From: Tiliqua scincoides
Taxonomy: Eukaryota > Chordata > Lepidosauria > Squamata > Scincidae
Reading direction: 5' to 3'
DNA length: 64,000 nucleotides
Assembly (NCBI RefSeq): GCF_035046505.1
Contig: NC_089830.1
Location: 17,723,123-17,787,122 of the forward strand
The notes under the pieces are model-generated. The model saw nothing but the letters and a program-made list of their open reading frames with translations, was not told the origin of the DNA and searched no databases. This document shows, piece after piece, positions 56,573 to 64,000 of the stretch (position 1 is the first letter of the stretch; each line of letters opens with the position of its first letter). A program made the position numbers and the translations under genes.

Positions 56573-57045
56573 CAGGGGTGTCCAAACATTTTGGCAGGAG
56601 GATCACATCATCTCTCTGACACTGTGTCGGGGGCCGGGGGAAAAAAGAATTAATTTACATTTAAATTTGAATAAATTTACATAAGTGAATATATTTGAGA
56701 TGGAACATATGAATGAATGAAAGAATGAATTCATATGAATGAATGAAGGTACTGCAGTAGCTTAAGGCCTATAAAAGGCCTTGCATGAGGCCAGCCTTTC
56801 CTTCACTGCCACTGCTGCATCACAGACATGAAACAGCAAGTAGTGGAGGGAGCCTTCATCCCATAGCTTAGGTGAGAGGTCGAACAGTCGTCCTCACATT
56901 GAGAGCAGTTGCGTCAGGCCAGCAAGGGCTCCAGCAAGTCTCTGGAGGGCCAGAGGTTCATTGGAGACTGGGTGCTCCTCGCGGGCTGGACTGGGAGCCC
57001 CCGAGGGCCGCAAGTGGCCCCCGGGCCGGGGTTTGGGCACCCCTG
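56573..57045 (+). mobile_element. hAT-type element, family C, in SDC3 intron 3
   Basis: The ends are CAGGGGTGTCCAAACATTTT and GGGTTTGGGCACCCCTG. The 8-bp duplication ctctaagt is perfect (56565-56572 and 57046-57053). Confidence 0.93.
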
Positions 57046-57111
57046 CTCTAAGTAGACAGATCAGTGCACCCCATAAATCTTTTTAATGCTTCAGATGCTT
57101 TTTAATCCTTT

Positions 57112-57185
57112 ATTTTCTATAAGTTTTCTTCCTATGTTGTACACCGCTTTGAGTACCTGAAAAGCGGTATTTAAGTAAATAAGTG
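57112..57185 (+). mobile_element. L2-derived tail fragment beside the exon 3 donor
   Basis: TACACCGCTTTGAGTACCTG, AAAAGCGGTATTTAAGTAAA and AAGTGAATATG match the L2-type tail. It lies about 22 bp past the SDC3 exon 3 donor. Confidence 0.6.
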
Positions 57186-57208
57186 AATATGTTTGTAAGT
57201 CTCCGTAC

Positions 57209-57789
57209 CTGGGCTGCTTCCATAGGTGCAGTGGTCCTTGCGGATGGTGGCAGTGCGGTGCTTCTCTCGCGGAGGTCGGGACCTTGTGACGTACGTGGCT
57301 TTGGCATAGCTCTGACCTTCATCAGGCTGGTGGTGGCCAGAGGAGTCACTTCCGTCCTGGCGACTTCCGTGGCTGCGGTTGGCGTCTCGAGTACAATCGA
57401 CTGGGTTGTGGCAGCAACGGTGATGAAGGGAGGAAGGACTCTCTGGGCAGTTGTCGGCTTGGCAGTGGCAGCTGTAGTGGAGGCCGTAGTAGCGGCGGCG
57501 GCGGCGGCGGTGGTGGTGGTGGTGGCGGCAGTGGTGTCACGGAGCGTCGTGCTGGCTGTGATGCCAACCACTTTCCGGATGGTGACCACCGGCACTTCAG
57601 TCACTCTGGAGCTGTAGAGGCCCCTGGTTGCTGAATCGTAGGTGGTTTCCTCTGCGGGAAAGGGTGGGAAGGGGGTTGCCACCGGCTGCACCGATGTGAC
57701 GGGCAACACAGCCGGGGTAGTGGCAAGGAGGATGGGTGTGTCTGTGGTGAGCTGTACCATTGTCTTGATTCCAGAATCCTGTTCAAAAT
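57209..57789 (-). CDS. SDC3: SDC3 coding exon 3 (Thr/Ala-rich mucin-like spacer)
   Basis: The exon starts after TTGCAG (AG at 57790-57791) and ends at CAG|GTACGG (GT at 57207-57208). It contributes two bases plus 193 codons, so the phase fits exon 2, and it ends on a codon boundary. It opens with FEQDSGIKTM, matching the syndecan-3 ectodomain, then TTPAVLPVTSVQPVATPF. The rest is rich in Thr, Ala and Pro, which is the mucin-like spacer unique to syndecan-3. A trinucleotide run at about 57489-57535 codes TTTTTAAAAAATT, so this part is probably length-polymorphic. Near the end, RTSQGPDLRERSTALPPS and MEAAQ align with the conserved distal spacer. I see no stop in frame. Confidence 0.95.
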
Positions 57790-57950
57790 CTGCAAGAGGG
57801 GAAAATGGGACAATGCTCAAGGTGGTTGTACTGGGGAAAGTGATCAGAAATAAGGCAAGCAGAAACAAGGTGGTCAGCAAAAGGCAATTCGTAAGATGAT
57901 CTGAGTCACGCAACATGACCCACAATTGACTTTTCACTGTTTTTCTACAC

Positions 57951-58314
57951 CAGTGGTTCTCACACATTTAGCACCGGGACCCACTTTTTAGAATGAGAAT
58001 CTGTCAGGACCCACCAGAAGTGACGTCATGACCAGAAGTTACAACATCAGGCAGGAAAGTTTTTAACAATCCTAGGCTGCAATCCAACCCACACTTACCC
58101 AGGAGTAAGTCCCATTGACTATCACTGTTAAAAGAACATACATAGTAGCTGGTTAAAAGTACAGGTCTGTAACGTTTCCCCAAAATGCAGTCACATACCA
58201 GAGTAGCATCAAGTCTAATGTGTTGAAAATAAAATATTGAAATGAATGGGGACCCACCTGAAATTGGCTCGCGACCCACCTAGTGGGCCCGAACCCAGAG
58301 TATGAGAAACACTG
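57951..58314 (+). mobile_element. hAT-type element, family B, in SDC3 intron 2
   Basis: The ends are CAGTGGTTCTCACACATTTA and AGTATGAGAAACACTG. The 8-bp duplication ttctacac is perfect (57943-57950 and 58315-58322). It is very close to the copy at 40569. Confidence 0.93.
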
Positions 58315-58318
58315 TTCT

Positions 58319-58400
58319 ACACAGTGGGCCCTTGGTATTCGCGGGGGATCAATTTCAGATACAGCAAATACCATAATCCGTGCATAATTAAAATCTATGG
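58319..58400 (+). mobile_element. Tigger-like left end
   Basis: CAGTGGGCCCTTGGTATTCG and CGGGGGATCAATTTCAGAT, then CAAATACCATAATCCGTGCA, match a Tigger-type terminus. No right end was found. Confidence 0.5.
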
Positions 58401-58915
58401 AGGGGGGAGAGGTGGCACCATAATCACTCAGCTGGGGGCCGTGCCTGGCTCTCTGGAGGCCACATCAAGGTGGTCCGCTGAGGCCCTCCAACTGGGCCCC
58501 TGAAGCCCTCCGACTGAGGCCCTCCAACTGGGCACTTGGGGAAGGGCAGGGGTTAAACGCTTGAGTCAATTTCCTCTTTGCCAAAATGTCTGCTGTGAGC
58601 AACCATTCACAAACCCACTCACCAGCTCTCCAGTCTCTGAGAGGGAGGCCACTCAACGCCCACAGATCCTCTCCCCAGGAGCCACTTCCATGCCCATTTT
58701 GGGAAAGGGAAAAAGCAGTAGGAACCCTTCCAAAGAACTCCAACCTTTCTTCACACACCTGTGCTTAGGGCAAGAAGCTCTGCTTCTCTCTCAAGCTTTC
58801 TAAGCATGCCAGAGGACTCAACAGAGCAGAAGGTTCTGGGGGCGACCACAAGCAAGAGTGCGGGCTAGTAAGCCAAATCAGCCATTGTGGACCCCAAAAG
58901 ACAGATACAATATGG
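58401..58915. other. SDC3 intron 2, nothing recognised
   Basis: A short repeat of GAGGCCCTCCAACTGGGC occurs two to three times near 58480-58530. No other structure. Confidence 0.5.
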
Positions 58916-59218
58916 CAGGGGTTCCCAAAGTGTGTGTCGTGGCACAGTCACAGGGCCGCCAAGGGACGTCCCCGGTCGCCTCTCCTACCTGTTCCCCCCA
59001 AGTGCCACCATCTTGAATCTCACGGAATTTGATGCGATCCAAGATGGTGGTGACCAAATCCTACTTGTGAGATTTGGGCACCGTCATCTTGGATCTCACC
59101 AAACCTTGTGAGATTTTTGTGCCATCATCTTGGATCCTGCGAGATTTTGCCAGATCCAAGATGGCGGCACCCGGGAAGAAGAGGCTGTGGGGGAGTCAGG
59201 TAAGTTTGGGAACCACTG
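58916..59218 (+). mobile_element. hAT-type element, CAGGGGTTCCCAAAG family
   Basis: The ends are CAGGGGTTCCCAAAGTGTGT and TTTGGGAACCACTG. The 8-bp duplication caatatgg is perfect (58908-58915 and 59219-59226). It has internal short repeats of a GAGATTTTG type. Confidence 0.92.
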
Positions 59219-59284
59219 CAATATGGGTACAACCCAGGCTGCACCACCTGCCAGACAATTTTCTGTGGCTCTTGCTGTGAACAC

Positions 59285-59450
59285 TTACAAAGTTGCCTTA
59301 TATTGAGTAGGACCTTGGGTGCTATTTCCCCTTAGCAGCAGCTCTGGATCAGGCAGGGGGTCTTTTCCAGCTCTCGCCAGAGACTGGATCTCAATTCTTT
59401 GAATAGAAAGAACGTGCTCTAGTCCCTGAGCTACAGATTTCCATCTCCCT
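59285..59450 (-). mobile_element. Worn tRNA-derived SINE or LINE tail
   Basis: TATATTGAGTAGGACCTTGG, TCAGGCAGGGGTCTTTTCC and, on minus, GTAGCTCAGGGACTAGAGCA (tRNA A-box-like) suggest an old tRNA-derived element. The B box is decayed. Confidence 0.45.
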
Positions 59451-60110
59451 CGTGCTCTGCCAGCAGCACTCCCCCGTTGCTTGCACAGTCATGCCCCATG
59501 AGTCCTCCTCCTAGCAAGGGCTGAAAGAAGCGTGAGGATAGAGTCGTACATTAACGGTACTCCGGCGCGTTCAATCAGGGCCGGAAGGACTGAGGCGTGT
59601 GCGAAAATAGCTTTCTCCTACCTCCACGGAAGAAACGCTGTGACTGGCAGAGCAGTGGGGGAGCCTAGTTATTTTGTTTCCTTAAAAGCATCTACCCAGG
59701 TGTTCTGCTAATCAGTCTTCAAAACCGTGCAGATCCGATTGTCCGAATAATAAACGAACGCAAGTTTCAGAGACAGACATGGAGTCAACAAACCAAGAGC
59801 AAGCATTGACACAAAACACCACAATAGGGTGCAGCTTTAAAAAGAAGAATTCCTCGTATGTCCCATCAAAAGCCTGGGAAAAACATAGGTGTGGTGGTTC
59901 TTCCACCTTTTCTCCACAAAGGGGCAGACACAAAGGGCTACACTGCCCATTATGCTCAAGGCATTATTAAGAGGTGTATTTAATATATATGCTGGCAATG
60001 TTGATTCCTAAACAAAAAGCAGTCTCAGGGTCTCCGATCCAGTTCAGGACCACAGCATGAGGATTTATGCCAATAAAGGTCTCAATCAATCAATCAATCA
60101 ATCACAGCAT
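59451..60110. other. SDC3 intron 2; LINE-like tail with CAAT repeat
   Basis: TATGCCAATAAAGGTCTCAA with a CAAT run at 60085-60103 resembles the 3' end of a LINE. Nothing else is recognised. Confidence 0.4.
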
Positions 60111-60114
60111 GAGG

Positions 60115-60716
60115 GGAGGGGGTGAGTCAACCCCTTCCCCTTGCACTGTTCTTCCCTTCCCTGGCTGCAAATACCAACACTGCAAGGAAATTTGGGGAGA
60201 TGGGGAGAGCTAACAGTTTTACTTAGGACGGTAGCCTAAGAAGAACCAAGGCTTCCCTGGTTCAAATCTTCCCTCTGCCATAAAGTCACTCAATGGCCTT
60301 AGGCTAGCCCCTCCCTCTCATCCTCAGATCTCAGCCCTGAACCAGATCAGGGCCATTGCATGTGGGCGAAGGGGGGGGGTTACTTTGTACTGGTCTTCCC
60401 TTCTTCCGCTTCAAACACCTCTGCAAGGAAATTGGGGGGGGGATGGAAAGAGCTAACAGATTTGCTTAAGATTCTAACCTAAGAGGAACTAGGGCTTCCC
60501 GGGTTCAAATCTCCCCCCTCTGCCATAAACTCATTCAGTGGCCTTTGGCTAGCCACTCCCTCTCAGCCTCAGTCTTCCCCATCTGGAATATGGGGATAAT
60601 ATTACACACCCAACAGGGTTCTTGCAAAGACTACGTCAAAATAATTCACGCAAAGTGCTTTGCATTGCATAAAAAGGTACTGTGTGAACTCTAAGCATTA
60701 TTATTTGCACAATACC
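60115..60716 (+). mobile_element. MIR-like SINE with duplicated 5' half
   Basis: The second half (60470-60716) follows the MIR order: GGGTTCAAATCTCCCC (B box), CTCAGTCTTCCCCATCTGG, AATATGGGGATAATATTACA, AACAGGGTTCTTGCAAAGA and ACTCTAAGCATTATTATTTG. The head region with AAGGAAATTTGGGGAGA and AGAGCTAACAG occurs twice (about 60130-60330 and 60380-60560). Confidence 0.75.
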
Positions 60717-60799
60717 ACAAACTGTGTAAGAGACCGATCCTGGGTGCCTCTCTTTGTGATCACCATCGCAACAAGACAATTTGGCTAAGGTGCAATTGT

Positions 60800-60900
60800 C
60801 AACGATCAGTTTAAGAAGAAATCCAAAAACTCAGACTTCAGTGGTTTGGCCACGTCTGCAGAATGAACACCAATCGGCTGCCATACAAAGTCTAAAGAAG
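60800..60900 (+). mobile_element. LINE reverse-transcriptase C-terminal fragment
   Basis: One frame reads EEIQKLRLQWFGHVCRMNTN and then RLPYKV, the conserved FGHV block that follows LINE reverse transcriptases (compare WLGHV at 21516-22041). Confidence 0.55.
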
Positions 60901-60936
60901 AAGATGGTGATAAGACCATGGAATTTGTGAAATTAA

Positions 60937-61026
60937 GGACACACTCCTAGGCATGTCTACTCAGAAGTACATCCTATTGTGTACAATGGGGCTTACTCCC
61001 AGGAAAGTATGGATAAGATTGCACCC
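60937..61026. mobile_element. Small palindromic TIR element (90 bp) with TAA duplication
   Basis: The ends are GGACACACTCCTAGG and AAGATTGCACCC, flanked by TAA on both sides. The inner arms are CTCAGAAGTACATCC and GGGGCTTACTCCCAGG. Confidence 0.8.
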
Positions 61027-61084
61027 TAAATCTTCAAGGTCCCTTTCCCATTTTGATTTTCCTTTTTTAAAAGCACCTCTCATA

Positions 61085-61345
61085 ATAACATAAGAACAGC
61101 CCTGCTGGATCAGGCCAAGGGCCCATCTAGTCCAACTTTTTATATCTCACAGTGGCCCACCAGATGCCCCAAAAGGCAACAAGATACATATATCTTGTTG
61201 CCACTTCCTTGCACTGGGCATTCAGAGCTAGGCTACCTGTCAAACCCCAGGGGTTGCATACAGTCATCATGGCTTGTAACCTGTGATGGAATTTTCCTCC
61301 ATGAATCCGTCCAGCCCCTTTTCAAAAGGCATCTCAGCCAGGTGC
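61085..61345 (-). mobile_element. CR1-type LINE 3' end in SDC3 intron 2
   Basis: It starts AACATAAGAACAGCCCTGCT and reads through CATGGCTTGTAACCTGTGAT to the CAGCCCCTTTTCAAAAGGCA part of the coding end. It is a moderately diverged antisense copy. Confidence 0.85.
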
Positions 61346-61520
61346 CATCCCAGCATCCTGTTTAGATGCAATAAAATGAGATGCCATAAAAGTCCATCCC
61401 AATGAATGTCCTCCCATTTTAGTAACAGCTGGTACCACCATCCATGCAGACCAAAACACATGATCTCCACTTCTGTAAATTCCCAGTACAGTTTCCAATA
61501 GTATCCCTTTTCGTGTAGAT

Positions 61521-61835
61521 CAGTGGTGTCAAATTCACTTCATACAGAGGGCTGAAGCTAGCATTTGTGCTGCCTGCTGAGGGCCAGAAGTGACACCAGG
61601 AAGCTGAAAGTGACATCATTAAGTAGATGATGGCCATAAATAAGCACTTTGTTCTCGCATAGAAACCCATTGGCTTCAAGAGAAAATGTACAAATTGCTC
61701 ATAGTTTCAAGATATGAGATAGCCCAATTATCACGCTGGGAATTATCACGCTGGGAAAGCCCAACTATAACAGGGGCCAGATAAACTGCTTTGGGGGGCT
61801 GAATTCATCCCACGGGCCTTATATTTGACAACCCT
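61521..61835 (+). mobile_element. hAT-type element, family E, in SDC3 intron 2
   Basis: The ends are CAGTGGTGTCAAATTCACTT and ATATTTGACAACCCTG. The flanks gtgtagat and atgcagac agree at 5 of 8. An internal AATTATCACGCTGGGA is duplicated in tandem near 61728-61757. Confidence 0.8.
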
Positions 61836-61958
61836 GATGCAGACTTTATCACTGCAATCGTTTTTTGTAACAATGGTCCCCCGTACCCCCAAACAGTTCC
61901 ACCGATTTTACCAGAACTGAAAAAATTTTGCTTGGAGATAGGAAGGACCCTAAAAGTC

Positions 61959-61982
61959 ACACACACACACACACACACACAT
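61959..61982 (+). repeat. CA microsatellite
   Basis: Twelve CA units directly upstream (plus strand) of the minisatellite. Confidence 0.9.
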
Positions 61983-62021
61983 CCCACAGTTTTCAAAATC
62001 AGACCACCTACAAAGCTGTAG

Positions 62022-62485
62022 AGGGCAGATGTTCAACCACCTTAAACCTGGCAAGCTGCAGAGATGGATGTTCAACCACCTTATACCTAGCAAGCTGTAG
62101 AGATGGATGTTCAACCACCTTAAACCTGGCAAGCTGTAGAGATGGATGTTCAACCACCTTAAACCTAGCAAGCTGTAGAAATGGATGTTCAACCACCTTA
62201 AACCTAGCAAGCTGTAGAGATGGATGTTCAACCACCTTATACCTGGCAAGCTGCAGAGATGGATGTTCAACCACCTTATACCTGGCAAGCTGTAGAGATG
62301 GATGTTCAACCACCTTAAACCTAGCAAGCTGCAGAGATGGATGTTCAACCACCTTAAACCTGGCAAGCTGCAGAGATGGATGTTCAACCACTTTATACCT
62401 GGCAAGCTGTAGAGATGGATGTTCAACCACCTTAAACCTGGCAAGCTGTAGAGATGGATGTTCAACCACCTTAAACCTGGCAAGC
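62022..62485. repeat. 39-bp minisatellite, 12 units, next to SDC3 exon 2 donor
   Basis: Each unit contains GATGTTCAACCACCTTA and GGCAAGCTG(T/C)AGAGATG. Twelve units differ by a few fixed changes (TTAAACC or TTATACC, CTGG or CTAG, TGTAG or TGCAG). Because 39 is a multiple of 3, open frames of over 150 codons appear on both strands, but they are by-products. The array ends about 37 bp into intron 2 from the exon 2 donor. Confidence 0.97.
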
Positions 62486-62523
62486 CAATCGCTTCTCTTT
62501 TAGGGCCCAGGTCAGATACTCAC

Positions 62524-62650
62524 ATCCAGAGCCGGAGCCTGAGTAGAGCTCCTCCATTTCATCCATTTCTTCGTCTTCAAAGGAGTCATCATCTCCAGAG
62601 CCCTCCAGGTCGATGGGCCGCTCGTAGTTTTCATTCCGCCACTGCTGAGC
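62524..62650 (-). CDS. SDC3: SDC3 coding exon 2 (mature N-terminus, GAG attachment sites)
   Basis: This exon starts right after a pyrimidine-rich acceptor (CCCCAG at 62651-62656 read on minus) and ends at a GTGAGT donor (GT at 62522-62523). It encodes 42 residues plus one base, beginning AQQWRNENYERPIDLEGSGD and ending ELYSGSGSG. This is the start of mature syndecan-3, a membrane heparan-sulfate proteoglycan. The EGSGD and YSGSGSG clusters are Ser-Gly sites with acidic flanks that carry glycosaminoglycan chains in the family. The acidic stretch FEDEEMDEMEEL looks a few residues longer than the human form as I remember it. The split codon T|AT completes YFEQ in exon 3. The signal-peptide exon is not in this window. 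Confidence 0.95.
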
Positions 62651-63158
62651 CTGGGGAAAAAAAACATTGAGAGCAACAACCTCATTACTTGTTTGGGATG
62701 CAGAAAAGCCTGGAGTCAATCGGCCCCTCGTGGCCCAGGCTGATCTTGGATGGCCTTTTGATGCTTTTTGAAAACAAAGTGGAAACATGGGAAGGAGCTG
62801 CTGTAAATGCCGCAAAGAGGAAATGCAGAAGACCGGAGAGTGGAGGGTTCAAACCCCAGTACAAAATAGCTTCCTGTAGAACTTATTACACCTTAGCCGT
62901 GATTTTTTTTTTTTTTTTTTTTGCAACCTCTGAATAATCTAAACGGAAAATGAATAGCTTCAGTCACTGATGCTGAAAGATCAGCCCCCGCAGCTCATTC
63001 TCTAACCTCCTAACCTGGCAGCCGCTAGGAAAGCCAGCGGACTGGCAGACGCCGCAGCATGGCCATGCTAAAATATTCATGGTCCGGAAGCATAGCTGGT
63101 GGACGAGGCAACATCCCTGCGACTCACAGACAAGCAATGAATTGGGACTTATCTGGGA
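62651..63158. other. SDC3 intron 1, 3' part
   Basis: It includes a T-rich run at about 62906-62924, consistent with a worn retroposon tail, and otherwise no recognised feature. Confidence 0.5.
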
Positions 63159-63519
63159 CAGTGGTGTCACCAGGGTTTGCTTCACCCAGTGCAGGAGGCC
63201 AGTGCATCACCCCTAGGATGAATCTCCTCCCGTGCAGTGGGTGGGGCAATGCCCTGGGCAGTGGATGTGGTGACATACCATTGCCTCGCCCCACTGGTTT
63301 TTTGGCTATAACTTTTTATAGAATAGAGACATTTCAACAAGGTTTGTTTCATTGCATTCCGCATGAAATCATGCATTGATTGATATATAACACGATGGTA
63401 TTTTTCAAATATATCAGGGTTTAAAAAATTTTGATCAGTAATAATGTCACACATACACACCCCTGTGCACATCACCCAGTGCAGGCTACACCCCCCACAT
63501 ACCCCTAGCAATGCCACTG
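63159..63519 (-). mobile_element. hAT-type element, family A, in SDC3 intron 1
   Basis: The ends are CAGTGGTGTCACCAGGG and CCCTAGCAATGCCACTG. The 8-bp duplication atctggga is perfect (63151-63158 and 63520-63527). Confidence 0.93.
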
Positions 63520-64000
63520 ATCTGGGATAGGAGAGAGATCAGTCTTTGCAGAGAAAGTGGTCACAGAACACACCATTTCCTGCCCAGCCAACATGCCCTA
63601 GGATGCCGTGACATGTCCATTTTGGGGTAGGGAGAAGAGATAACTGGCACTGTTTTAAGTGCCTCATCTAACCTTACCCAGGGAGAAAGATGAGCACAGC
63701 ACCACTTGCGCTCAAAGCCTAGACCCAGCGGTGTAGCCAGAGGGCGGGGTGGCGACCTGGTAAGTACTGCAGGCGCCGCAATGTGCTGCGTAAGTGGCCC
63801 CTCTCACTTGCCATTGGCATCATTCTGACTAGCGATGGCAATGCACACTGCTCACAAGGAACATTGCAGCGTCTTCAGTACTTACCACACCCCACCTCTG
63901 ACTATGCTACTCCCTGGATCATTTGTGACTGAGCATGTAGAATAAAAACAGTCAACGTAAGCGAAACTGTAAGATGAGTGAAGGAATGGAGTTGATGAAG
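63520..64000. other. SDC3 intron 1 up to the window edge
   Basis: GTGTAGCCAGAGGGCGGGGTG at about 63732 and CTGACTATGCTACTCCCTGG near 63898 may be the ends of another hAT-like element. This is weak. No exon is seen. Confidence 0.35.

Larger units (their letters stand above)
49292..62650 (-). other. SDC3: SDC3 gene body inside the window (exons 2-5, introns 2-4)
   Basis: Syndecan-3 is a neuronal and musculoskeletal heparan-sulfate co-receptor for growth factors such as pleiotrophin. Introns are 57790-62523 (intron 2), 50091-57208 (intron 3) and 49459-49825 (intron 4), all GT-AG. Exon order and phases (1, 0, 1) fit a typical SDC3 gene. Intron 2 carries a minisatellite, hAT elements, a Tigger end, MIR-like SINEs and a LINE end. 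Intron 3 carries two TIR elements of about 0.5 kb, a 5S SINE and a CR1 end. Intron 1 runs from 62651 past the window edge; the promoter and exon 1 are not visible. Confidence 0.95.

Noticed and set aside
57183-57617. A 144-codon plus-strand frame rich in Val and Ala
   Set aside because: It is antisense to the repetitive part of SDC3 exon 3.
61928-62503. Long open frames on both strands (up to about 190 codons) over the 39-bp array
   Set aside because: They exist because the repeat unit is a multiple of three without stops. The array is inside SDC3 intron 2 and has no protein family pattern.

Overview
This is vertebrate nuclear DNA, most likely from a non-avian reptile and probably a squamate. 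The evidence is one spliced gene with syndecan-3 coding exons, embedded in CR1/L2-clade LINE ends, 5S-rRNA-derived and tRNA-derived SINEs, MIR-like SINEs, many hAT-type and small palindromic non-autonomous DNA transposons, Tigger-like elements and long microsatellites. There are no operons, CRISPR arrays or prokaryotic signals. The species call is an inference from repeat content and cannot be fixed by eye.

The only gene I can support firmly is SDC3 on the minus strand. Four coding exons join in frame: 62524-62650 (start of the mature ectodomain with Ser-Gly glycosaminoglycan sites), 57209-57789 (Thr/Ala/Pro-rich mucin-like spacer), 49826-50090 (membrane-proximal ectodomain) and 49292-49458 (transmembrane helix and complete cytoplasmic tail ending EEFYA, then TAG). 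All splice junctions have AG/GT ends and matching phases. The signal-peptide exon and promoter lie beyond 64000. The 3' UTR runs leftwards from 49291. Its end is uncertain, and a block near 41040-41420 looks like a distal 3' end, with AATAAA and two Pumilio-type motifs.

The left 40 kb is intergenic and repeat-rich. Its only other gene-like signal is an orphan signal-peptide-type exon at 5220-5310 (minus) with a good splice donor and no recognised partner.

Region by region: 1-10 kb holds CR1-type LINE ends, a CAGTGGTGTC hAT element, a direct repeat pair (2.9 and 4.1 kb), and a 1.06-kb LINE reverse-transcriptase remnant (9.1-10.1 kb). 10-20 kb holds a Tigger-like element, microsatellites, an L2-clade LINE end and a SINE split by a hAT element. 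20-31 kb holds three-layer nests of SINE, hAT and 5S-SINE insertions and a LINE sharing its 3' tail with the 5S SINE. 31-39 kb holds MIR/tRNA SINEs, hairpin clusters, a 237-bp fold-back and a tandemly triplicated LINE tail. 39-49 kb holds hAT and 90-bp palindromic elements plus a possible long SDC3 3' UTR with its own fold-back. 49-64 kb is SDC3, whose introns contain hAT, Tigger, 5S-SINE and CR1 insertions and a 12-copy 39-bp minisatellite 40 bp from the exon 2 donor.

No clearly novel protein system is visible. The most interesting signals are the two long fold-backs, the target-site split between hAT families, the three size classes of TIR elements with 3-bp target duplications, and the repeats crowding SDC3 splice donors.
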